Source: JACVRW01 sp040509755 (GTDB lineage Bacteria > Actinomycetota > Thermoleophilia > Solirubrobacterales > Thermoleophilaceae). Taken from it: 64,000 nucleotides of DNA. Of this stretch, positions 30,683 to 39,401 are shown one piece after another (the first letter of the stretch is position 1; each line of letters starts with the position of its first letter). Location: contig JBEVKF010000070.1 of NCBI GenBank assembly GCA_040509755.1, forward strand, positions 7,155 through 71,154, written 5' to 3'. The notes beneath the pieces are model-generated. The model searched no databases and was not told the DNA's origin. It saw only the letters and a list, made by a program, of their open reading frames with translations. Both the position numbers and the translations under genes were made by a program.

Positions 30683-32289
30683 CGCTTGATCCGCAGGCCC
30701 ACGGTCCGGGGCTGAGACCGGTTGCCGGCCGCGTCGGTCGCCCGTATCAGGGCGCGGTAGCGGCCCGGTCGCAGTGCTCGCTTGCCGATCCGGCCGCTGA
30801 ACCGGATCGTGTTCGCGCCCTGGGCGCCGGCTCGCCGGAGCGAGCCGACCGTCCGGAAGTGAACGTGGCCTCCACGCTTGACCGCTCGCTGGATGGCGAC
30901 CGTCACGCGGGCCCGCTCGCTCAGGGTGTAGCGCAGCCGGGTCCCGTCCGAAGCCCGGGCGGCGAGCGGCGTGGATGCGCGTGCGACCGTGAACACCGTC
31001 CTCGTTGCGCTGAAGCCGCGGATGACCGGCGCCACGGTGTCGGCCGCCCCGGTGCCGCCGGGCTGGCCGCCCGACTTGGCCGGCTGGAGCTCGAAGGCCC
31101 CGATGTCCCGGCGCGCGATGCCATCGCCGTTGCCGTCGGCAACCAGCGGGTCGCCGTCGAGGTCGACGCCCTGCGCGGCCGCGGGGTCGCCGGCATCCAC
31201 GAGCTCGGAGGTCGGGAGCAGCCGGTAGTTGTTGTACTCCGGGGCGACGAAGCCGGTGTCTCCCAGGTTCGAGACGTTCGCCTCGGAGATGCTCGCGGCG
31301 GCCCCGATCGACTTGTTGAAGCCGGGGTCGTAGTCCGAGTACGAGGCGGCCACGGTCGCCTCGCCCTTGTCGGTGCTCTCGGCAGACAGCGCCTTGCCGC
31401 CAACTCGGAGAATCGAGTTCGTCAGCTTGACCCGAGCATTTTGGGTAGGGGCGAGCGCCGTGGTCGCGCTGACACCCACGACGTCGGGGACATCGGCCGC
31501 CGTGACGGTCACGCCGTCTGCATTCACCGTCGTGCTGGCGCTCTGCGTATCCGCCCTAATGCCGGTTCCGTTGGTGCTGGCCAGATGGATCCGGCTGCTT
31601 CGGACGGTCGTCACGTTGGCGAGCGCCCTCACGCCGAAGTCGAGCCCCGTGACGAGCGACGACTCGATCGTGCCGTCTCCGTACCGACTCATCACGCCGG
31701 TGCCGGCGCTCACAACGGAGCGGCGAACGGTGCCCCCACCGGGCCCAAGCTCCACGGCCGTGGCGTTCGTTTCGCGCGCGAGCCGCACCTCGGAGTCCTC
31801 GAGCATGCCATTGGAGAACAGCTTCACGCCATCGCGTCCGTGAGACTGTTCAACTGCCTCGCCGACGTAGATACGCCGGGCGGCGTTCCGTGTGTAGAGC
31901 CCGTCGCCATTCGAGTACTTGGGAATCGCGATGGCGAGGTCATGGACGGACGAGCCGACCCCGCCGTTCAGGTTCAGTACCGCCGTCGCGCCGAGCGGCG
32001 CGGTGAGCACGGTGTTGTTCTGCCCGGTTCCGATGATCTCGACGGGGCCGGTGCTGTCGTACCTGAACCCGAAGTTGGACGGAGCCATGTAGTCACCGGC
32101 GCCTAGGAATATGCGATCGGCGTCGGTCGACTTCTTGGCCTCGTCGAGCGCCGCCTGGAGGTCGTTGAGGTTCGTTCCACCGCAGCTCGTCTGGACGCAG
32201 TAATCGGTGGCGTTCGCCATGGTGGGAATCGACAGGGCGATCGTCGCCATCGCGGCGACCGGGACGAGGATGCGGGAGAGCCGGTTCAT
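30676..32289 (-). CDS. Secreted right-handed beta-helix, choice-of-anchor Q protein (537 aa)
   Basis: Signal peptide (MNRLSRILVPVAAMATIALS, cleavage near ANA-TD), then a repetitive region rich in short strands, Asn and Thr (about 30-340) typical of a right-handed parallel beta-helix. It is followed by VDLDGDPLVADGNGDGIARR and DIGAFEL (about 375-400), the choice-of-anchor-Q signature. A linker leads to a C-terminal sandwich (about 425-537) with LRYTLSERARVTVAI and YRALIRATDAAGNRS, shared with the phosphoesterase at 58130. Probably an extracellular, possibly carbohydrate-binding, protein; no catalytic site seen. Confidence 0.82.
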   Translation of the reverse strand: MNRLSRILVPVAAMATIALSIPTMANATDYCVQTSCGGTNLNDLQAALDEAKKSTDADRIFLGAGDYMAPSNFGFRYDSTGPVEIIGTGQNNTVLTAPLGATAVLNLNGGVGSSVHDLAIAIPKYSNGDGLYTRNAARRIYVGEAVEQSHGRDGVKLFSNGMLEDSEVRLARETNATAVELGPGGGTVRRSVVSAGTGVMSRYGDGTIESSLVTGLDFGVRALANVTTVRSSRIHLASTNGTGIRADTQSASTTVNADGVTVTAADVPDVVGVSATTALAPTQNARVKLTNSILRVGGKALSAESTDKGEATVAASYSDYDPGFNKSIGAAASISEANVSNLGDTGFVAPEYNNYRLLPTSELVDAGDPAAAQGVDLDGDPLVADGNGDGIARRDIGAFELQPAKSGGQPGGTGAADTVAPVIRGFSATRTVFTVARASTPLAARASDGTRLRYTLSERARVTVAIQRAVKRGGHVHFRTVGSLRRAGAQGANTIRFSGRIGKRALRPGRYRALIRATDAAGNRSQPRTVGLRIKRF

Positions 32290-32335
32290 GCATCGAAGAA
32301 TCGGTCCAACGCGGGGCCGGCGCCAGATGGGCTAG

Positions 32336-32358
32336 CCGACGACCATGCGTCGGTTTTT
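32336..32358 (+). terminator. Rho-independent-type hairpin with T5 tract
   Basis: CCGACG, ACCATG loop, CGTCGG followed by TTTTT reads as a textbook terminator on the plus strand, although the flanking genes are on the minus strand. For the DUF202 transcript the same stem without the T tract could still serve as its terminator. Confidence 0.6.
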
Positions 32359-32369
32359 CGCCAACGCCG

Positions 32370-32759
32370 CTATGTCTGGGCGATGACCAGCACGACCGTC
32401 ATCAGCGCGATCAGGACGCCTCCGAGCGTGAACAGCGCCACCAACCCGAAGCTCAGCGGTGCCTGGTAGCCGCCGTGGAGCGCCCGGTGAAGGTCACGCT
32501 GGCGGCGGGCGCCTGTTACGAGCAGGCCGACGGACAGACCGGCGTAACCCGCGCCGAGCACGATGTATGGCCACGGAGCCACGTGCAGCAGCTCGGGCGC
32601 CAAACGTCCCACGCCCAATGCGCCGACGGTCGCCGCCAATGCGGTGCGCCACCAGGCCAGCCACGTGCGCTCGGCCGCCATCGACGTGCGTTGGATCACG
32701 TCGTCGGCCACCTGAGCCGGCGGGGGCGGCGGGTCGCCCGGGCGGTCTGGCTCGGTCAT
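32370..32759 (-). CDS. DUF202 membrane protein (129 aa)
   Basis: DUF202/YidH-type small membrane protein. The family start RTSMAAERTWLAWWRTALAA is present (residues about 24-43), followed by three membrane spans and the GARRQRDLHRALHGG loop. A proline-rich cytosolic leader (GDPPPPPAQV) precedes it. Function unknown. It follows the UspA gene on the same strand after 25 bases. Confidence 0.87.
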   Translation of the reverse strand: MTEPDRPGDPPPPPAQVADDVIQRTSMAAERTWLAWWRTALAATVGALGVGRLAPELLHVAPWPYIVLGAGYAGLSVGLLVTGARRQRDLHRALHGGYQAPLSFGLVALFTLGGVLIALMTVVLVIAQT

Positions 32760-32784
32760 GCGCTGATCTAACCACGCCGCTGCC

Positions 32785-33270
32785 TTACGAGGTTGGGGCG
32801 CGGATCACAAGGACCGGCCGGTCGCAGTGCTCGATCAGCTTCCGCGAAACGCTCCCGAGCAGGCGCGAGCGCAGCCCCGTGATCCCATGCGAGCCCACCA
32901 CAACCACGGCCGCACCGGTCTCCTGCGCCATGGCGATCAGCGTCTCGACGACGTCCACCTCGTCCGGCACGGCTCGCGGCTCCGCGGCCAGGCCGAGTGA
33001 GCGAGCGAACTCAGCTCCGTCTGCAGCTACCGTCGAGGCGTGCTCACGTTGGATCCGATCGATGTCTTCGATCGTCGTTGGATCCACGGGCACCGTCCCC
33101 ATCCCGTACGCGTCGGGTACGCCGACCGCGACCGCCGCCAGCCCGGGCTCCCACACCGTCGCCAGCACGGCCCGATGCCCGCCGAAGAGCTCGGCGGCGC
33201 GCCGAACGGCCGCGCGGGAAACCTCCGAGCCGTCGTAGGCGATCAGGATCGGCCTCGCCTCGCTCACCAT
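32785..33270 (-). CDS. Universal stress protein A family (161 aa)
   Basis: Single UspA domain: PILIAYDGSEVSRAAVRRAA at the N-terminus, AVVVVGSHGITGLRSRLLGS with the GxxGx9GS-type ATP-binding loop, and SVSRKLIEHCDRPVLVIR at the C-terminus. ATP-binding Usps act in stress survival and dormancy. It starts 12 bases after the SnoaL-like gene, forming an operon with it and DUF202. Confidence 0.9.
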   Translation of the reverse strand: MVSEARPILIAYDGSEVSRAAVRRAAELFGGHRAVLATVWEPGLAAVAVGVPDAYGMGTVPVDPTTIEDIDRIQREHASTVAADGAEFARSLGLAAEPRAVPDEVDVVETLIAMAQETGAAVVVVGSHGITGLRSRLLGSVSRKLIEHCDRPVLVIRAPTS

Positions 33271-33282
33271 GGCTCGACGAGC

Positions 33283-33852
33283 CTACCGCGACGCCGCGCC
33301 GAGCCCGACGGCCTCGAGGGCCTCGTCGTGGTCGAAATAGTCCTGCTGGCGGATCACCCTGCCGTTCACGAGCGTGGCCACCGACGCGAGCTTGCCGGTC
33401 AACGGCACCCCGCTCGCACGCGCTCGCACGGGCACGTCCATGAGCATCACCAGGCGATCCCCCATGTCGATCAGCTCCAGGGCCTCGATGCGCATGTCCG
33501 AGCCCCAGACATCGGATAGCTCCGCCACGTACCTGCGGTAGCCGCCGGCGCCGCGATAGGAGGGCTCCATGAAGCCCGACTCGACGGTCGCGCGCGGCGG
33601 GAGAAATTCGAAGTTGGGCGCTCGAGTGGGCGCAAGCGCATCCAGATCGCCGCGGTTGAAGGCCTCCGCCGACACCCGCATCCCACGCCACATGAGCGCC
33701 TGCCGCAGGCGGGAGCTCGGAGGAAGCCATGCGACCAGGCGAAGGGAGGGCGCCGCCAGCCACGGCACGCGCGCGAACAGCCGCTGCTCGAACGCGCGAC
33801 GCTTTCCGTCACGCAACGGAACGGGCTTGCGGACCACCTGGCGACTCGGCAT
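33283..33852 (-). CDS. SnoaL-like / NTF2-fold protein with N-terminal extension (189 aa)
   Basis: Residues about 65-180 form an NTF2-like fold: RVSAEAFNRGDLDALAPTRA, FEFLPPRATVESGFMEPSYR, GAGGYRRYVAELSDVWGSDM, and the closing strand VNGRVIRQQDYFDHDEALEA. The first 60 residues (RAFEQRLFARVPWLAAPSLR) are a helical extension seen in many actinobacterial homologues. ATG 33852 is used; the frame stays open upstream through the decayed reductase fragment. First gene of the UspA/DUF202 run. Confidence 0.78.
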   Translation of the reverse strand: MPSRQVVRKPVPLRDGKRRAFEQRLFARVPWLAAPSLRLVAWLPPSSRLRQALMWRGMRVSAEAFNRGDLDALAPTRAPNFEFLPPRATVESGFMEPSYRGAGGYRRYVAELSDVWGSDMRIEALELIDMGDRLVMLMDVPVRARASGVPLTGKLASVATLVNGRVIRQQDYFDHDEALEAVGLGAASR

Positions 33853-33894
33853 CGCGGCCCAGTATCCGATAGTGGAGCAGTCCGACACGTCGAT

Positions 33895-34082
33895 GCGTGG
33901 CTCATGGCAGCTGACGACCCAGATGGGCACGCCGTCGTGGTGATCGCCGCCCCAGCCGCCGGCGAGCTCGAAGGTCCCCTGCCGGCGACCGTGGCCCCGG
34001 TGGACATGAACTCGTCGACAATCCTCCCGTTGGCGCCACCCGCACGGCGGATTGCGCCCAGGTCGACATCGCCGCGAGTCCA
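33895..34082 (-). pseudogene. Fragment of a dihydrofolate-reductase/RibD-like protein
   Basis: In the 232-base gap the minus strand reads GGANGRIVDEFMSTGATVAG, then after a one-base shift GTFELAGGWGGDHHDGVPIW and VVSCHEP. This is the middle of a DHFR-like reductase (GAVVxGRRTFExAGGWGG), with both ends missing and one frameshift. It is a relic, unrelated in detail to the intact reductase at 57093. Confidence 0.6.
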
Positions 34083-34084
34083 GG

Positions 34085-35092
34085 TCAGGCCGGTGCTGGG
34101 TCTGCGCGGAGCAGGCGGCGGACGTCCGCCAGGCCGATTGCGCCGAGCAGCATTGGGACGCCGGCGTGCAGGGCGCGGTAGGCGAGCACCGCGGCGGTGG
34201 CGGTGGGCAGCGACATCCCGTATAGGACGAACATGCCGATGAGGCCGCCCTCGGCGCTGCCGGGAATCGGGACCAGCGCGCCGCCGTGTCCGAGCGTGTA
34301 GGCCAGCACGAGCAGACCGATGGGCAGCCCGGCCGATCCAACCGCATGGAAGGCGGCCGCGAGTGCGGCCACGTCGAAGGCGAAGTATCCGATCGCGCCG
34401 GCGATCACCAGGCGGTCGCCCGAGCGCAGCAGCTCGGCGCTCGCGCCGACCCCTTCGCGCAGGTACTCACGCGCGCTCGCGAGTGCGTTGCTCACCCGCC
34501 CGGACGGGCCGTTCTTCGCCGACCCGCGCGAGCGCGGCAGGGCGAACACCGCGACGATGACGAGGAGCGCAAGGATTCCCGGCAGGAGCGTCAGCGTGAG
34601 CTTCGCGTTTCCGGCCAGCAGGCCGGAAGCGACGCCGAACCCGGCGATCACGACTGCGACGAAGCTGACCAGGCTGGTGATCAGGAAGAGCGCAACGGTC
34701 CGGCTGGCGGCGAACGAACGGGGGACACCCGCGCGGTCGAGCAGCACGGCGCCGACGGCCAGACCTCCGGCGCCACCCGACGGCAGCACGATGTTCATGC
34801 CCTGCACAGCCAGCGACATGCTCGTGCTGGCACGCGGGCTGGGGCGCCGGCCGTAGACACCGTGGAAGGCGAGCGCGAAGGCCGCGGTCGAGGCCAGCTC
34901 CAGGACGAGAGCCGCTGTGATCCACCCTGTGTTCGCTCCGGCGAGCTGATGACCGATGTCCGCGAGGCCGGGCAGCTGCGTGAGAAGCACCGCGCCGACG
35001 GCCACGAGGACCGCGACAGAGCCCAGCTTGCGCGCGATCTGGCGGCTGGACGGGAGCTCGACGGGCTCGGCGGTGAGGGCGTGCGCGCTCAT
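34085..35092 (-). CDS. Lysylphosphatidylglycerol-synthase-type flippase domain (UPF0104) (335 aa)
   Basis: Eight- to nine-span protein of the UPF0104/LPG_synthase_TM family, starting with a polar leader then LGSVAVLVAVGAVLLTQLPG. Conserved pieces: GMNIVLPSGGAGGLAVGAVL, a polar cytosolic loop (ALPRSRGSAKNGPSGRVS), and GHGGALVPIPGSAEGGLIGM, the family signature PGGxGxxE-like block. Such proteins are thought to translocate lipids or glycolipid precursors. No synthase domain is fused. The promoter should lie in the 69-base gap upstream. Confidence 0.85.
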   Translation of the reverse strand: MSAHALTAEPVELPSSRQIARKLGSVAVLVAVGAVLLTQLPGLADIGHQLAGANTGWITAALVLELASTAAFALAFHGVYGRRPSPRASTSMSLAVQGMNIVLPSGGAGGLAVGAVLLDRAGVPRSFAASRTVALFLITSLVSFVAVVIAGFGVASGLLAGNAKLTLTLLPGILALLVIVAVFALPRSRGSAKNGPSGRVSNALASAREYLREGVGASAELLRSGDRLVIAGAIGYFAFDVAALAAAFHAVGSAGLPIGLLVLAYTLGHGGALVPIPGSAEGGLIGMFVLYGMSLPTATAAVLAYRALHAGVPMLLGAIGLADVRRLLRADPAPA

Positions 35093-35161
35093 GGACTACA
35101 GACTCCCTCGAAGGACCCCTACTTCGCGTCGGTGATTCCCCCCTACTGAGACCCTGAACTT

Positions 35162-36079
35162 TCATCCTCGCCCCGGATCCCCGAGCTCCTTCTCGTACAC
35201 CGTCCAGCCGAGCGTGGGCGTCATGCCGGCGCGCTCGTAGAGGCGGAACGCGCCGGTATCGCTCGCCGTATCCACGCCGAGCCCGACGCTGCGCTCGCCG
35301 CGCTCCCACAGGCGCCGGAACGCGTCGCCGAGGAGCGCCGCGCCCAAGCCCCGCTTGCGCCACGGGCGACGCGTGAAGAGCGTGTGGACCCAGCCCCCGC
35401 CGTACGTGTCGCCGGTGGAGATCGTTCCGGCGGCGATCTCGTCTCCCGCGCGCACGACGCACCAGAGCGCCGGATCGAGGCGCTCGCTGTCGAGGTGCGC
35501 CTTCGACCACGACTCGAAGTCGCGCTGCGTGTATTCCCAGCTGTCCGCGAACGCCTCCTGGTGCGCGGCGTGGAACTCGCGCGCGTCGCGCTCCGGGTCA
35601 AAGCGGACGGCGCGCAGCCCCTGCGGCCACTCGGGTGCCGGCGGCTGCGAATCGAGCTCGATGCGCAGCTCGCGGAAGACCCGGACGGCGCGGTATCCCA
35701 GCGACTCGAGCAGCGTGCCGGCCGCGGAGTCGCGCTCCAGGATCGCGTTGTGGATCCTGCGAGCGCCGGAGCGGGCCGCCTCCCCCTCCAGCCCGGTCGC
35801 AATCACGGTCCCGATCCCGCGCCCGAGCTCGTCCGGGTGGACGTACCCCTCGACGCGCCAGACCTCGCCCCGCTCGCGCACCGCCGCGTAGCCGACGACA
35901 CGGTCACCGTCACGGACGACGCGCGTGTCGCGCTCACGGTCCAGCTCCGACCACTCCTCCTCCAGATCGGCCTGCGAGAACACGCCCCCGCAGTACAGCG
36001 ACGACTCGAGCGCCGCGACCACCTCTCTGACCGCCGCCGCGTCGGCGGCTGCGGCGGGAGTGAGGGAGCCGCGCTCCAT
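35162..36079 (-). CDS. Tandem GNAT acetyltransferase (305 aa)
   Basis: Two GNAT folds in one chain, as in mycothiol synthase and related dual acetyltransferases. The N-terminal half has GYVHPDELGRGIGTVIATGL, the C-terminal half VHTLFTRRPWRKRGLGAALL with the RxxGxG/A acetyl-CoA loop, then GVDTASDTGAFRLYERAGMT. ATG 36079 is chosen since the upstream open frame is the shadow of the divergent DUF4126 gene. The substrate is unknown; sequence similarity to mycothiol synthase is only in architecture. Confidence 0.85.
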   Translation of the reverse strand: MERGSLTPAAAADAAAVREVVAALESSLYCGGVFSQADLEEEWSELDRERDTRVVRDGDRVVGYAAVRERGEVWRVEGYVHPDELGRGIGTVIATGLEGEAARSGARRIHNAILERDSAAGTLLESLGYRAVRVFRELRIELDSQPPAPEWPQGLRAVRFDPERDAREFHAAHQEAFADSWEYTQRDFESWSKAHLDSERLDPALWCVVRAGDEIAAGTISTGDTYGGGWVHTLFTRRPWRKRGLGAALLGDAFRRLWERGERSVGLGVDTASDTGAFRLYERAGMTPTLGWTVYEKELGDPGRG

Positions 36080-36142
36080 GCCGACGCACGCTACGTCATC
36101 ACGTGCCGCATTTTCCGCTCGACGCGCGCCTACGCTTCCGCG

Positions 36143-36694
36143 GTGGATTTCACGAGCCTCTGTACGGCGTTCGGCCTGTCGGCGGCGGCCGGCCTGAACG
36201 CCTGGCTGCCGCTGTTCGTGGGCGCCCTCGCTCAGCGGCTCGACCTCGTCGATCTGGCCCAGCCGTTCGACGACCTGAGCGGCACCGTCGCGCTGGTCGT
36301 GCTCGCGGTCCTGACGATCGCCGACTTCGTCGGCGACAAGATCCCGGGCGCCGACCACGTGCTCCACGCGGTTGGGACGGCGATCGCGCCCGTGTCGGGA
36401 GCCGCCCTCTTCACCGGCCAGACCGGAGCGGACACGGACCTGCCCACGCTCGCGGCCGTCCTGCTCGGCGGCAGCGTCGCGGCCTCGATCCACGCCGGGC
36501 GCGCCACCGTCCGGCCGATCTCGACCGTCGGCACGGCCGGCCTGGGCAACCCGGTGCTGTCGCTGATCGAGGACCTGGCGTCGCTCGGCCTCGTGCTGGC
36601 CGCCTTCATCGTCCCGGTGCTCGCGGCGCTCGCGGTGATCGCCCTTGCGGCACTCATCCTCCTCGCGTGGCGCCGGCGCCGGAGGCCGGCGTGA
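36143..36694 (+). CDS. DUF4126 membrane protein (183 aa)
   Basis: GTG 36143 opens VDFTSLCTAFGLSAAAGLNA, the family start. About five membrane spans; conserved blocks are ADFVGDKIPGADHVLHAVGT and VRPISTVGTAGLGNPVLSLI. Function unknown. It is translationally coupled to the SRPBCC gene (GTGA), so the two may act together at the membrane. Confidence 0.85.
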   Translation: MDFTSLCTAFGLSAAAGLNAWLPLFVGALAQRLDLVDLAQPFDDLSGTVALVVLAVLTIADFVGDKIPGADHVLHAVGTAIAPVSGAALFTGQTGADTDLPTLAAVLLGGSVAASIHAGRATVRPISTVGTAGLGNPVLSLIEDLASLGLVLAAFIVPVLAALAVIALAALILLAWRRRRRPA

Positions 36695-37317
36695 GGCGGC
36701 TCGCGCTGACGGTGGCCGCGGCGACCGTCGCCGCCGTCGCCGTCGAGCGGCTGTACCGCCGCCATCTCCGCGATTGGGTGTTGACCTGGGGTGCCACGCG
36801 CGACGAGGTCGACCGCCCGCTGCCCGGGGACGAGTTGCTGGAGCGGCCGGACATCGTCGCGACGCGGGCGATCGAGATCGACGCTCCCCCATCGGCTATC
36901 TGGCCGTGGTTGATCCAGATAGGTCCCGGGCGCGCCGGTGCCTACACGTACGACTGGATCGAGAACCTGTTCGGGCTGAATATGCACAGCGCCGACCGGA
37001 TCGTGCCCGAGTTGCAGCAGCTCGCGGTGGGCGATGTGCTGCGCGCCCCGAGGGGAGGACCTTCGATGCGCGTGGAGATTCTCGAACCCGAGCGGATCCT
37101 CTCGAACCGGTCCGAGGCGGGCGACTGGGTCTGGACGTTCGCGCTGGAGCCGCAGAACGGCTCGACACGTCTGATTAGCCGGAACCGGATCGCGATGAAG
37201 GGCTCGTCCGCGGGACAGCGATTCGGGATGTTCGTGATGGAGCCGGGCTCGCTCGTCATGGAGCGCAAGATGCTGGTGGGCATCAAGCAGCGCGCCGAGC
37301 GGTTCGCTGCTGAGTAG
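36691..37317 (+). CDS. SRPBCC-fold protein with N-terminal membrane segment (208 aa)
   Basis: A short N-terminal hydrophobic segment (LALTVAAATVAAVAVERLY) is followed by a START/SRPBCC-like domain: IVATRAIEIDAPPSAIWPWL, GRAGAYTYDWIENLFGLNMH, RIVPELQQLAVGDVLRAPRG and WTFALEPQNGSTRLISRNRI. This fold binds hydrophobic ligands. The ligand is unknown. Coupled to DUF4126 upstream and 10 bases from the phospholipase-D-type gene downstream, so all three may form one operon. Confidence 0.82.
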   Translation: MRRLALTVAAATVAAVAVERLYRRHLRDWVLTWGATRDEVDRPLPGDELLERPDIVATRAIEIDAPPSAIWPWLIQIGPGRAGAYTYDWIENLFGLNMHSADRIVPELQQLAVGDVLRAPRGGPSMRVEILEPERILSNRSEAGDWVWTFALEPQNGSTRLISRNRIAMKGSSAGQRFGMFVMEPGSLVMERKMLVGIKQRAERFAAE

Positions 37318-37327
37318 CCTGCCCCCG

Positions 37328-38638
37328 GTGCGGATAGGGAGGTTTCGCAGGCGGGAGCGGCACGTGGCGCGCTACGCGTGGCCGGCGGGTGTGGCCGCCG
37401 CGGGCGGCGCCTGGTACGCGGCCGACAGCCTTCGCCACCGTCGCGAGGCGAGCCACGGCTACAGGCTGCGCGGCGAGGTCGACGTGTCGGAGCCCAGCTT
37501 CCTGTGGGCGGCGGAGGCGCTCACCGGCGCGGCCGTCTCGTACGGCAACGACGCCGACCTTCTGATCAACGGCGACCGGATCTTCCCCGCCTACCTCGGC
37601 GCCATCCGCGACGCGGAGGAGACGGTGAACCTCCTGACCTACGCGTACTGGCGCGGCGACATCGCGGTCGAGGTCGCGGACACTCTCTGCGCGAAGGCGA
37701 GCGAGGGCGTCGAGTGCAACGTAGTGCTCGACGCCGTGGGCGCCGCCAAGATGGACCGCAAGCTCGTCGGCAAGCTGCGCGACGCCGGCGTGCAGGTGTG
37801 CTTCTTCCGCCCGCCCAAGCCCTACGCCGTCAAGCGCCTCCAGCACCGCACCCACCGAAAGCTCCTGATCGTCGACGGGAGAGTGGGCTTCACGGGCGGT
37901 GTGGGCATCGCCGAGGAATGGACCGGCGACGCCGAGGACCCGGACCACTGGCGCGACACGCACGTCCGCGTGCGAGGGCCCGTGGTCCGCGGCCTACAGG
38001 GCGCGTTCGCCGAGAACTGGCTGGAGTGCACCGGCGACGTGCTGGCGGGCGAGCGGTACCTTCCCGAGATCGAGGAGCTCGACGGCGGGGGCGCGATGCA
38101 GGTCATGCGGTCCAACGCCACCATGGGCGATACGAATGCCGAGGCGCTCGTCTACCTCGCGCTCGCAGCGGCGAAGCGCTCCATCGAGCTGACCTCCGCG
38201 TACTTCGTGCCCCGCCCCGCGTTCACGGATGCGCTGGTCGAGGCGGTCGAGCGCGGCGTGGAGCTGCGCATCCTGGTGCCAGGCTCCCACATCGACAAGG
38301 AGTTCGTGCGCACGGCCGGGCGTGCCGCGTATGACGAGCTGCTCGGAGCCGGCGTTGAGATCTACGAGTACTGCCCGACCATGCTCCACGCTAAGACGCT
38401 GACCGTGGACGGCAGCTGGTCGTCCGTGGGCTCGGTCAACTTCGACAACCGCTCCTTCCAGCTGCACGACGAGGCCACCCTGTGCGTGCAGAGCGAGCGC
38501 TTCGCGGGTCTCCTGCACGACGTCTTCGAGCGCGACCTCGAGCGCTCCGAGCGCATCGACCCGCAGGAGTGGAGCAAGCGCCCGCCGGCGCAGCGAGCGC
38601 GCGAGCGCCTCACGAAGTATGCGCGGCGCGAGCTGTAG
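37328..38638 (+). CDS. Cardiolipin-synthase-like phospholipase D family enzyme (436 aa)
   Basis: Two HKD motifs: HRKLLIVDGRVGFTGG (about 177-192) and HAKTLTVDGSWSSVGSVNFD (about 352-371), both with complete His, Lys and Asp. A short N-terminal membrane segment (YAWPAGVAAAGGAWYAADSL) precedes the domain. Bacterial proteins of this layout make cardiolipin from two phosphatidylglycerols. It has GTG as start. The convergent hydrolase gene overlaps its last 29 bases. Confidence 0.88.
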   Translation: MRIGRFRRRERHVARYAWPAGVAAAGGAWYAADSLRHRREASHGYRLRGEVDVSEPSFLWAAEALTGAAVSYGNDADLLINGDRIFPAYLGAIRDAEETVNLLTYAYWRGDIAVEVADTLCAKASEGVECNVVLDAVGAAKMDRKLVGKLRDAGVQVCFFRPPKPYAVKRLQHRTHRKLLIVDGRVGFTGGVGIAEEWTGDAEDPDHWRDTHVRVRGPVVRGLQGAFAENWLECTGDVLAGERYLPEIEELDGGGAMQVMRSNATMGDTNAEALVYLALAAAKRSIELTSAYFVPRPAFTDALVEAVERGVELRILVPGSHIDKEFVRTAGRAAYDELLGAGVEIYEYCPTMLHAKTLTVDGSWSSVGSVNFDNRSFQLHDEATLCVQSERFAGLLHDVFERDLERSERIDPQEWSKRPPAQRARERLTKYARREL

Positions 38639-39401
38639 CGCTCGCCTCCAGCAGCAGCTCGGCCACCTGCTCCGGGTCGTCCCAGGTCGGGATGTGGCCG
38701 CAGTCGCGCAGCACGCGCGTGACCCAGGCGGCGGGTGCGCTTCGGGGTGGGGTGACCAGCCGGTCGAGCTCGCCCCAGGCGAGCGTCACCGGAACCTCGA
38801 TCTGCTCCGCTCCGGAGAACACCGCCGAGCGCATCTCGGTGTTCGCCGCCTCGTATGCCGGAGCGGTCACGTACGCGCGCACCAGCCGCGCGGCCGCCGC
38901 GGGCGGCACGCGCTCCGGATGGCCGACGGAGCCGCGCAGCAGCGCACGCCGGCCCCGCCGCGTCCGCACCAGCGCGCTCAGCATGGGCAGCAGCACCCGC
39001 CCGGCTCTGCGCAGATCGGGTCCCGCGCGGCGGCCGAGCGGCCGCCTCCAGAACCCCGCGGCGGAGAGTGCGGCCACCGACCGCGCCCGACCCGCCCTCG
39101 CGAGCTCGAGCGCCACCCACCCGCCGAGCGAGTTCCCGGCCACGTGCACACGCCCGAGCCCGATCGTGTCGAGGAAGGCCATCACTGAGGCGGCCAGGGC
39201 CTGCGGAGTCGGCGGCGTGCCGTCCGGAAGCGGAGCCGAGCGGCCGAATCCCGGCATGTCGAGCGCGATCACCTCACGCTCCGCCGCGAGGCGCGCGACC
39301 ACGGGCTCCCACACCACCAGCTCGGCACCGAGCGGGTGGAGCAGAATGATCGGCTCACCCGAGCCGGTGCGTAGATGGTTGAGGAGGCCGTCGACCGCCA
39401 T
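38610..39401 (-). CDS. Alpha/beta hydrolase (263 aa)
   Basis: Alpha/beta hydrolase with LLHPLGAELVVWEPVVARLA, the nucleophile elbow GNSLGGWVALELA, acid in AWGELDRLV and base in RDCGHIPTWDDPEQ. The start ATG (complement of 39399-39401) shares two bases with the ATG of the divergent SDR gene at 39400, so no room is left for conventional 5' leaders of both. The substrate is unknown. Confidence 0.85.
   Translation of the reverse strand: MAVDGLLNHLRTGSGEPIILLHPLGAELVVWEPVVARLAAEREVIALDMPGFGRSAPLPDGTPPTPQALAASVMAFLDTIGLGRVHVAGNSLGGWVALELARAGRARSVAALSAAGFWRRPLGRRAGPDLRRAGRVLLPMLSALVRTRRGRRALLRGSVGHPERVPPAAAARLVRAYVTAPAYEAANTEMRSAVFSGAEQIEVPVTLAWGELDRLVTPPRSAPAAWVTRVLRDCGHIPTWDDPEQVAELLLEASATARAAHTS

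Noticed and set aside
33853..34347. N-terminal extension of the SnoaL-like protein through the open frame upstream
   Set aside because: The upstream residues belong partly to a relic reductase and partly to the shadow of the flippase gene; homology begins near 33852.
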